7,170 nt of DNA, from NCBI GenBank assembly GCA_934434905.1, contig CAKSAI010000160.1, positions 1 through 7,170 on the forward strand. The letters are read 5' to 3'. The position numbers and the translations under genes are program-made. Each line of letters opens with the position of its first letter. The first letter of the stretch is position 1. Origin of the DNA: an uncultured Lachnospiraceae bacterium (GTDB lineage Bacteria > Bacillota > Clostridia > Lachnospirales > Lachnospiraceae). The notes under the pieces are model-generated. The model searched no databases and was not told where the DNA came from. It worked only from the letters and a program-made list of their open reading frames with translations. Positions 1 through 5,506 of the stretch are shown here, one piece after another.

Positions 1-994
1 CGCACTGGAGTTGGTGGAAAAACTTTCGGAGAAGCAACAGAATAATCATGCCGGACGCCATCATGAACGTTATGTGATCAATGGGCGGAAGTGCTATATT
101 GTAGGGATAAATCTGACCTACTTAAATGAGTTTTATTTTATCTGTGATCTGGCCGGAAGTATTATGTGCCATCAGAAGCTGCATTTTGATTACACGTTTT
201 CCAAGAAGGATTTTGACTCTTTGCTGGATCAGATCGAAGCGAAGATCAGGGAGTTGCTGCCCTCTGGTGACAGCGAGTATGTGTTTGTACTGTCCGTCCC
301 CGGTCAGATTTCATCGGATACCAATATTCTGCTTGCATCTGCCCGTATGGAAGGTATGGTCGGAACGAATCTGTCGCAGGTTATATATGAACGATTTGGG
401 AAAGCAAGCCTTGTGAGTAACGATGTGAATTATATGCTACGAGGAAAAATTCTTCATAGAATGGACGATTACTCTGTATTTTGCTTTGTCAGCTATGGTA
501 TTGCACTTTCTGTCCTGCATAACGGAAATATCATTACCGGTTATCGCGGCTATGCCGGCGAGATCGGTAAAAATGTAGTCAACGGGCAACTGTTGAAGTC
601 CATCACAACTATACATTTCTTTTATGAAGAAGGAAAGAAAATTAAGCCGGATCTATCCATAGAAGGGATTGTGGAGCTTTACAACAGCAATCAGGAGTAT
701 AAGGCCATTATCCTTAAGTCGGCAGAGTATCTGGCTCAGGCTCTCTGCAATTTCGGAAATATCCTGGCTTATCAGAGTATTTCGTTTGGAGGAATTATCA
801 CGGAGTTTGGAGAGGAGTATTTCGATGTGATAAAGCGATATTTTACAAAATATTCCAGTGTTCCGGTTCACATCTCCTATTATAAGGATGTGAGCCCGGA
901 ATATGGAATGATCAAGAGTGCCCACGAAATGATCATAGATAATATTTTGCAAGCAAGGACAGATAGCGGGTTTCAGGAAGTGAAGGAGGCATAA
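1..994 (+). CDS. ROK-family transcriptional regulator-like protein (5' truncated by window edge)
   Basis: The reading frame is open to the window edge, so the true start and probably an N-terminal winged-helix DNA-binding domain lie upstream; the in-frame TTG at 11 is unlikely to be the start. Numbering residues from that TTG, the ROK fold is visible as VGINLTYLNEFYFICDLAG (31-49), aligned with the ROK phosphate loop, then SVPG (95-98), the NDVN segment (137-140), GYAGEIGK (180-187) and FGG near the C-terminus. The key kinase residues are degraded: the DxGGT loop is gone, the ExGH histidine is Lys187, and no CxCGxxGCxE zinc motif follows. I infer a sensor or repressor of the NagC/XylR kind rather than a kinase. 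It ends 4 bp before nagA, so it probably controls the operon it sits in. The ligand is unknown; an amino sugar or its phosphate is plausible from context. Confidence 0.75.
   Translation, partial: ALELVEKLSEKQQNNHAGRHHERYVINGRKCYIVGINLTYLNEFYFICDLAGSIMCHQKLHFDYTFSKKDFDSLLDQIEAKIRELLPSGDSEYVFVLSVPGQISSDTNILLASARMEGMVGTNLSQVIYERFGKASLVSNDVNYMLRGKILHRMDDYSVFCFVSYGIALSVLHNGNIITGYRGYAGEIGKNVVNGQLLKSITTIHFFYEEGKKIKPDLSIEGIVELYNSNQEYKAIILKSAEYLAQALCNFGNILAYQSISFGGIITEFGEEYFDVIKRYFTKYSSVPVHISYYKDVSPEYGMIKSAHEMIIDNILQARTDSGFQEVKEA
983..989 (+). promoter_or_regulatory. Ribosome binding site of nagA
   Basis: AAGGAGG lies inside the last codons of the upstream regulator gene, 9 nt before the ATG at 999. 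It supports that ATG as the nagA start and points to translation of the two genes from one mRNA. Confidence 0.85.
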
Positions 995-998
995 GCAT

Positions 999-2072
999 AT
1001 GATATTGGAAAATGCGATCATTGGCGGTCAGCGGAAAGCGATCGCTTTTGAGGCTGGAAAAATGATTGATGTTGCGGAGGCAAAGGAGAATACGCGTATT
1101 GATCTGAAAGGGAAAAGAGTGATCCCCGGATTAGTAGATATCCATTCTCATGGCTGCGCCGGGTATGATACCATGGATGCCGATTTTGAACCCATGTGCC
1201 GTTTTTATGCGGAGCATGGAACTACGTCATGGTTCCCGACCACGATGACAATGAGCTACGAGAGCCTAAAAAGGGTCACAGAAGCACAAACGGACTTCCC
1301 CGGAGCGAATATTTTGGGACTTCATTTTGAAGGGCCATATATTTGTGAGAAATACAAGGGAGGACAAAAGGCGAAATACATTCAGCTGCCCTCCCTCGAT
1401 AAATTCAGGCAGTTTAAAAATGTAAAAATGATAACGATGGCGCCTGAGGTAGAGGGAGGGATGGAGTTCATCCGACGTGTATCGGGAGACTGCGTCGTAT
1501 CTCTGGGACATACTTCTTGTGATTACGAGACTGCCATGAGAGCCATCGATGCCGGAGCCAGATGCCTTACGCATACCTTTAACGCGATGCCGCCGCTGCT
1601 TCATCGTGAGCCGGGTCCCATCGGAGCCGCCATTGATAAGGACATTTATGTGCAGTTTATCTGTGATGGATTCCATATCGCGCGGCCGGTTATTATCGGT
1701 GCATATCGGATCTTTGGGCCGGAAAAAATGGTTCTGATCAGCGACAGCGTCCGCTGCGCATATTTGCCGGATGGAGATTATGATGTCGGCGGTACCACGG
1801 TACATCTCAGAAACCGCCAGATCCGACTGGATGACGGTACGATCTCCGGAAGCTGTGCAACGCTTTGGGACTGCGTAAAAAAAGCTGTTGCATTTGGCAT
1901 TCCATTCGAGGATGCGGTACGGATGGCTACACGCACTCCGGCGGAATTGATGGGAGTGAAAAAAGGAAGGTTGGAGCCAGGATGGGATGCCGATCTGTTG
2001 ATCATTGATGACGATATGGAGATCCATACGGTCATAATCAATGGAAATGTATTTTGGCAGAGAACACCTTAA
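999..2072 (+). CDS. nagA: N-acetylglucosamine-6-phosphate deacetylase
   Basis: This cytoplasmic amidohydrolase removes acetate from N-acetylglucosamine-6-phosphate to give glucosamine-6-phosphate, the committed step of GlcNAc use and of wall amino-sugar recycling. Visible family marks, in order: GLVDIHSHG with H49 and H51; EGPY with the metal-ligand Glu111; GHT with His171; THTFNAM with His192; HREPGPIGAA; DGFH with His226; ISDS with the catalytic Asp249 (usually TDA or TDS); SGSCATL; and the C-terminal GRLEPGWDADLLIID. All expected metal and catalytic positions are present. At 357 residues it is slightly shorter than the E. coli enzyme (about 380) but looks complete. It lies 4 bp after the ROK regulator and 25 bp before a ROK kinase, the setting of an amino-sugar operon. 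No nagB deaminase is visible in the window, so the next step must be encoded elsewhere. Confidence 0.95.
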   Translation: MILENAIIGGQRKAIAFEAGKMIDVAEAKENTRIDLKGKRVIPGLVDIHSHGCAGYDTMDADFEPMCRFYAEHGTTSWFPTTMTMSYESLKRVTEAQTDFPGANILGLHFEGPYICEKYKGGQKAKYIQLPSLDKFRQFKNVKMITMAPEVEGGMEFIRRVSGDCVVSLGHTSCDYETAMRAIDAGARCLTHTFNAMPPLLHREPGPIGAAIDKDIYVQFICDGFHIARPVIIGAYRIFGPEKMVLISDSVRCAYLPDGDYDVGGTTVHLRNRQIRLDDGTISGSCATLWDCVKKAVAFGIPFEDAVRMATRTPAELMGVKKGRLEPGWDADLLIIDDDMEIHTVIINGNVFWQRTP

Positions 2073-2087
2073 AAAATATATGTTAGT

Positions 2088-2093
2088 AGGAGG
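2088..2093 (+). promoter_or_regulatory. Ribosome binding site that sets the ROK kinase start
   Basis: AGGAGG lies 4 nt before the ATG at 2098, which is close but workable. The longer in-frame start at 2041 lies inside nagA, has no comparable site, and would add 19 residues with no family match ahead of the ROK phosphate loop. Confidence 0.8.
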
Positions 2094-2097
2094 TTCT

Positions 2098-3051
2098 ATG
2101 TATAAGATAGGAGTTGATCTGGGCGGCACGAATATTGCAACGGGTGTCGTTGATGATGATTATAAAATAATTGGAAGATCTGTTTCCAAAACAAATCCTG
2201 CAGATACCACAGAGGAAATGATAGATCATATTGTAAGAACCGTATATGACGCGATGGACACTGCCGGTGTAGCGCTTTCCGATATTGATGGAGTAGGGAT
2301 CGGAATTCCGGGGGCAGTTGATTCAGCGCACGGGATTGTGGAATACGCTTGTAATCTTGGCTTTCAGAAGGCAGCTGTTGCAGATATGCTCTCAGAAAAA
2401 ATGAGGAAACGGGTTTGCATTGAGAATGATGCAAATGCGGCGGCCATCGGGGAATACGTTGCAGGCGCGGGGAAGGGTGCCGAAATCTTTATCGCAGTGA
2501 CCTTGGGTACGGGTGTCGGAAGCGGGATTCTCATCGACGGTAAAATATTTTCCGGCAGCAATTATGCGGGGGCGGAGCTTGGGCATACCTGTATTGAGAT
2601 GAACGGGGAAATGTGCAAATGCGGAAATTATGGCTGCTGGGAGGCATATGCTTCCGCGACAGCTCTGATCCGGCAGACAAAGTATGCGATGAAACGGTAT
2701 CCGTCAAGCAAGATGTGGGAGTTATGCCGGAATCGGTTAGAGCAGGTGACAGGAGAAACGGCCTTCGCTGCAATGCGGATGGGAGATGAAGCCGGGAAAA
2801 TGGTGGTGAACACTTATTGCGAGTATGTAGCAGTGGGGATTTCCAACATTATCAATACATTTCAGCCGGATGTCATATGTATCGGCGGAGGAATCGCTAA
2901 TCAGGGGGACACGCTGCTGGAACCTGTGAAGAGGATTGCCAATGGGAATGACCATGCGCGGAATCTAAAAAAGAAAACGGATATACGGATTGCCCAGCTT
3001 GGCAATGATGCAGGGATTATTGGCGCCGCATATGTAGGAATTACATATTAG
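2098..3051 (+). CDS. ROK-family sugar kinase (glucokinase / N-acetylhexosamine kinase type)
   Basis: This predicted cytoplasmic ATP-dependent sugar kinase has 317 residues, normal for the family. Visible motifs: the phosphate loop DLGGTN at residues 7-12; GIGIPGAVD (67-75); IENDANAAA (108-116) with catalytic-base Asp111; the adenosine-region GTGVGSG (137-143); AELGH (159-163), the sugar-binding ExGH; the complete zinc motif CKCGNYGCWE (173-182); and CIGGGI (261-266). It is therefore a full enzyme, unlike the degraded ROK protein at the start of the operon. By motif it could phosphorylate glucose, GlcNAc or ManNAc. Its place directly after nagA favours an N-acetylhexosamine, because GlcNAc kinase would supply NagA's substrate, but the sequence does not settle this. 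I chose the ATG at 2098 because of its ribosome binding site and because the family homology begins there. Confidence 0.9.
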   Translation: MYKIGVDLGGTNIATGVVDDDYKIIGRSVSKTNPADTTEEMIDHIVRTVYDAMDTAGVALSDIDGVGIGIPGAVDSAHGIVEYACNLGFQKAAVADMLSEKMRKRVCIENDANAAAIGEYVAGAGKGAEIFIAVTLGTGVGSGILIDGKIFSGSNYAGAELGHTCIEMNGEMCKCGNYGCWEAYASATALIRQTKYAMKRYPSSKMWELCRNRLEQVTGETAFAAMRMGDEAGKMVVNTYCEYVAVGISNIINTFQPDVICIGGGIANQGDTLLEPVKRIANGNDHARNLKKKTDIRIAQLGNDAGIIGAAYVGITY

Positions 3052-3075
3052 TACATCATGAGAGACATCGTTAAC

Positions 3076-3082
3076 AGGGAGG
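3076..3082 (+). promoter_or_regulatory. Ribosome binding site that sets the AEC carrier start
   Basis: AGGGAGG lies 5 nt before the ATG at 3088. The in-frame ATG at 3058 has no comparable site and would add a charged ten-residue stretch before the first membrane helix, so 3088 is the better start. Confidence 0.7.
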
Positions 3083-3087
3083 AAAAT

Positions 3088-4002
3088 ATGGAGCTAGCCT
3101 GGATCTTGCTACGTCAAAATATTATAATGGTGATTTACATGGTGATCGGGTATTTTCTATACAGTAAAAAGCTCATTACCAAGAATGGAAGCGGGGAGCT
3201 TGGGAAGCTGGTGCTGTACATTGTAATGCCTGCAGTCATCATAAAGGCATATATGATGGACTTTTCATTACAGGCGCTTCGGAGGCTTGGACTTTCCATG
3301 GCGGCGGCAGCTGTGTGTTTGCTGCTTTCCATGCTCGTATCACGGCTTGCATTCAGAAAACACCCCATTGAGCATTTTGGATGCGCTTTTTCTAATGCCG
3401 GGTTTATTGGAATTCCCTTGATCCAGGCTGCACTGGGGAGAGAGGCGGTATTCTATGTATCCTCCTTTGTGGCATTTCTTAATATTTTGCAGTGGACGTA
3501 TGGGGTCTATGTTATGACGGGGGACAGGAAGCGTATTTCTGTTAAGAAAATCGTCACAAATCCGGTAGTGATTGGATTTATGATCGGCATCGCAGTATTT
3601 TTTCTGCCTGTGCAGCCGCCGTTGGTTCTCACTTCTGCGGTGAACGCAATTTCTGCTATGAATGCACCGATGGCTATGATTATTCTGGGGATTTACTTGG
3701 CACAGCTACCGCTGAAAGAGATGTTAAAAGGAAAACATGTATATCTGTGCACGTTGCTGCGGCTTGTTGTGATTCCATTGCTTTCCATGGCAGTATTGAG
3801 TTTGATCCCGGCAGAGTACAATGTGATCAAGATGGCGGTGTTGATTGCAGCGGCAGCTCCAGTTGGATCTAATGTAGCGATATTTGCACAGATAAATGAA
3901 AAGGATTATACCGAGGCAGTGAAGAGTATCTGTATATCTACGGTATTATGTATTTTTACGATGCCCATGATCGTGTGGATAGCCAATACGCTCTGGAAAT
4001 AA
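3088..4002 (+). CDS. AEC-family (auxin efflux carrier-like) membrane transporter
   Basis: This 304-residue integral membrane protein has about ten hydrophobic helices, at roughly residues 11-25, 38-58, 68-88, 97-117, 121-143, 157-174, 182-206, 217-240, 247-267 and 277-300. Family marks are YIVMPAVI (44-51), SNAGFIGIPL (102-111) in helix 4, NPVVIGFMIG (158-167), MNAPMAMIILGIYLAQ (191-206) and AAPVGSNVAIFAQ (256-268), which show two structural repeats with a broken helix in each. The bacterial AEC family includes malate and other organic-acid carriers; substrates of most members are unknown. It starts about 36 bp after the kinase and seems to be the last gene of the amino-sugar operon, so its cargo may be tied to that pathway (an amino-sugar derivative, or acetate or another acid product). 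That is inference from position only. It ends 30 bp from the convergent hydrolase gene. Confidence 0.88.
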   Translation: MELAWILLRQNIIMVIYMVIGYFLYSKKLITKNGSGELGKLVLYIVMPAVIIKAYMMDFSLQALRRLGLSMAAAAVCLLLSMLVSRLAFRKHPIEHFGCAFSNAGFIGIPLIQAALGREAVFYVSSFVAFLNILQWTYGVYVMTGDRKRISVKKIVTNPVVIGFMIGIAVFFLPVQPPLVLTSAVNAISAMNAPMAMIILGIYLAQLPLKEMLKGKHVYLCTLLRLVVIPLLSMAVLSLIPAEYNVIKMAVLIAAAAPVGSNVAIFAQINEKDYTEAVKSICISTVLCIFTMPMIVWIANTLWK

Positions 4003-4032
4003 CTGGACGGATATAGAAATAGAAAACTTTCC

Positions 4033-5187
4033 TCAATAGAATACATGGTTACCGATCACGGTACCCTGGATGACTCCGGTATTTCTACGGAAATAAAGGC
4101 AGTTTAAGGTAATGTTGCCGGCGAGAACTTCAGTGGCGGCCCGAACGCATTCCTGGGAAGCCCCGCGGCTAAGGACTGTAGCGTAGCGGCCACTGGCTAC
4201 CGGCGAGAACTGTCCACTCTGGTAGATGACCTCTACCAGAGTGTTGGGGAAGTAGCTGCTGCGGACGCGGTTTATGACTACGCTGCCTACCGCCAGCTTG
4301 CCTTCGTAGATCTCGCCGCCGGCCTCACATTCGATCAGTGCCGCCAGCATGCTGATATCATTTTCATCTCCGCCGGTGAAGGGCGGCAGTTGTTCCTCCT
4401 GCCGCTTAATCTCTTCCAGACGCTTGGCATCCTCAATGGCCTTCTGCTTCTCAAGCTCGGCCTCGTAGGCACGCTGCTTCTTCAACTGTGCCTCGTAATC
4501 CGCTATATCGCTCTTGGTATCTGCAATCTGCTGATTGCTCTTGTCGATCTTATTCTGCACCTGTGTCAGTAAGGTTTTCACCTTCGCAAGCTTCTCTTCC
4601 TGCTGATTCGCCAACTCTGTCAGAGCCTGACGGTCTTCCTTAAGACGTGTTTCGCGCGCAGTGATATCTTCCTTTAACTGTCGAAATTCCTCCAGCATTT
4701 TACGGTCATAGCTGTACATGCTCTCCACATACTGGGTGCGGTTTAAGAAATCTGCAAAATCGCTGGCGGAAAGCAATACCGCAAGCAAAGATTCATCTCC
4801 GTTTTCATAGAAATAACGGATGCGTTTTTTCATATTTGAATATTGCGCTTCTTCTTCCTGCCGGGCTGTCTCAAGTTCTTGTTCGGTGTTTAAGATATCC
4901 TGCTCGGTTTGCTGCTGCCTGTCCGCAAGCTCTGTAAGCTCTTGGGCCAAGGCGCTAAGCTGGCTGTTCAACTGGGACAACTGGCCAGAGAGATATGTCT
5001 TGTCGTTCTGAAGATCCTCAAGTTCCTGCCGGCTGTTCTCCTGTTCCTGCTCAAGCTTGTTGATGTTGTCGTTAACCTTATCGATCTGCTTCTGTGTGGC
5101 AGAGACCGGAAGGCATGCCAATATTCCTGCCAGAAGCAGGATGATAGCCGTATTTATTATGGAGTGGAGTTTTGTTTTCATTTTCAT
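4033..5187 (-). CDS. Secreted cell-wall hydrolase: PcsB/CwlO-like coiled coil plus SleB-like domain
   Basis: The product has 384 residues. The N-terminus MKMKTK, followed by a hydrophobic stretch and LPVSA, is a signal peptide with likely cleavage after Ala30. Residues 32-125 and 160-266 are Glu/Gln/Lys-rich coiled coil. Between them lies RIRYFYENGDESLLAVLLSA and DFLNRTQYV, the hinge typical of PcsB/CwlO coiled-coil modules. After a PPFTGGDEND linker, residues 277-384 match the SleB/CwlJ hydrolase family: ALIECEAGGE with likely catalytic Glu288, EGKLAVGSVVINRV, FPNTLVEVIY, GQFSPV and C-terminal GNHVFY. The family cleaves spore-cortex or vegetative peptidoglycan. In PcsB and CwlO the coiled coil is the docking part for the FtsEX complex, so this may be a division- or growth-linked lysin rather than a germination enzyme; that is inference. 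The start at 5187 has GGAG 6 nt upstream. Confidence 0.9.
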   Translation of the reverse strand: MKMKTKLHSIINTAIILLLAGILACLPVSATQKQIDKVNDNINKLEQEQENSRQELEDLQNDKTYLSGQLSQLNSQLSALAQELTELADRQQQTEQDILNTEQELETARQEEEAQYSNMKKRIRYFYENGDESLLAVLLSASDFADFLNRTQYVESMYSYDRKMLEEFRQLKEDITARETRLKEDRQALTELANQQEEKLAKVKTLLTQVQNKIDKSNQQIADTKSDIADYEAQLKKQRAYEAELEKQKAIEDAKRLEEIKRQEEQLPPFTGGDENDISMLAALIECEAGGEIYEGKLAVGSVVINRVRSSYFPNTLVEVIYQSGQFSPVASGRYATVLSRGASQECVRAATEVLAGNITLNCLYFRRNTGVIQGTVIGNHVFY

Positions 5188-5249
5188 GATCGCTCCGTTC
5201 TATGGTTTCGCTTTACGGTTCCTTTGTTGCATTTTACATGATTTGAAAA

Positions 5250-5278
5250 ATTATTTCAATAGGTTTCGGAAACGTCAA
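5250..5278 (-). promoter_or_regulatory. Sigma-A promoter of the wall hydrolase gene
   Basis: Read on the minus strand there is a TTGACG -35 box (5278-5273), exactly 17 bp of spacer, and an AATAAT -10 box (5255-5250). Transcription would start near 5243, giving a leader of about 55 nt before the ATG at 5187. The spacer contains the palindrome GTTTCGGAAAC (5263-5273), a possible operator. Confidence 0.75.
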
Positions 5279-5289
5279 AAAATTAACAA
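5272..5289 (+). promoter_or_regulatory. Candidate Rex operator 1 (half-perfect)
   Basis: Compared with the clostridial Rex consensus TTGTTAA-N4-TTAACAA, the right half TTAACAA (5283-5289) is exact and the left half ACGTCAA (5272-5278) matches 4 of 7. It overlaps the -35 box of the minus-strand promoter and ends 8 bp before the -35 box of the thl promoter. Being A-rich it could also be chance or an UP-like element. Confidence 0.35.
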
Positions 5290-5297
5290 AGTTTCTA

Positions 5298-5326
5298 TTG
5301 CACTTCTGAAACATGTGTGATATGAT
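5298..5326 (+). promoter_or_regulatory. Sigma-A promoter of the thl-hbd operon
   Basis: TTGCAC (5298-5303), 17 bp of spacer, then TATGAT (5321-5326) with an extended -10 TG at 5318-5319. An A-rich stretch at 5277-5290 just upstream could act as an UP element. Transcription is expected to start near 5333. The quality of the boxes fits a strongly expressed central-metabolism operon. Confidence 0.85.
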
Positions 5327-5428
5327 AAGGTCAGGTTTCAGAGAAAGAGAGAAAGAGACTGTGTAGTAAGCAACCAGACCTTGTAACCTGACTTGTCTGG
5401 CGGAGCACATCTTTTTTTTTGGAAAAGA

Positions 5429-5446
5429 TTGTTAAAAAAATAACAT
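5429..5446 (+). promoter_or_regulatory. Candidate Rex operator 2 in the thl leader
   Basis: TTGTTAA-AAAA-ATAACAT matches the clostridial Rex consensus TTGTTAA-N4-TTAACAA at 12 of 14 defined positions and has the exact core spacing TGTTA-N6-TAACA. It lies roughly 100 bp downstream of the predicted start, where a bound repressor could only act as a roadblock or by looping to the upstream half-site. thl is a known Rex target in Clostridium acetobutylicum. No binding data can be seen here. Confidence 0.45.
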
Positions 5447-5493
5447 TCTCGATGTAGCCGCTGACAATGTAACAGAACAGGGAAAATATGAAA

Positions 5494-5498
5494 AGGAG
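5494..5498 (+). promoter_or_regulatory. Ribosome binding site of thl
   Basis: AGGAG, in a purine-rich context, stands 8 nt before the ATG at 5507. Confidence 0.85.
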
Positions 5499-5506
5499 AG
5501 AGAAGT

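Larger units (their letters stand above)
5333..5506 (+). other. Long 5' leader of thl mRNA
   Basis: About 174 nt separate the predicted transcription start from the thl ATG. In order it holds two tandem GAGAAAGA octamers (5341-5356), the inverted repeat CCAGAC/GTCTGG (5374-5379 and 5395-5400), whose 15-nt loop contains AACCTGAC complementary to 5330-5337, a run of nine T (5412-5420), ATCTTTT/AAAAGAT (5409-5415 and 5423-5429), and a second Rex-like palindrome (5429-5446). No known riboswitch class was recognised. Confidence 0.55.

Noticed and set aside
2041..2097. Longer N-terminus for the ROK kinase starting at 2041
   Set aside because: It would lie in the 3' end of nagA, has no ribosome binding site, and adds residues outside the ROK fold. 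The ATG at 2098 has AGGAGG just upstream.
1266..2129. Long minus-strand open frame of 287 codons opposite nagA
   Set aside because: It lies opposite a well-supported nagA, its translation shows no recognisable family or ordered composition, and it lacks a convincing ribosome binding site. It is a by-product of nagA codon use.
5374..5420. Hairpin CCAGAC/GTCTGG followed by a T9 run as an intrinsic terminator or attenuator of thl
   Set aside because: The T-run begins 11 nt after the stem rather than directly at its base, and the stem is only 6 bp with a 15-nt loop, so it does not fit an intrinsic terminator.
5419..5489. A second thl promoter close to the gene (for example TTGGAA at 5419, or CTGACA at 5461)
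   Set aside because: No acceptable -10 box stands at 16-18 bp from either candidate, and the CTGACA option would place the start almost on the ribosome binding site.
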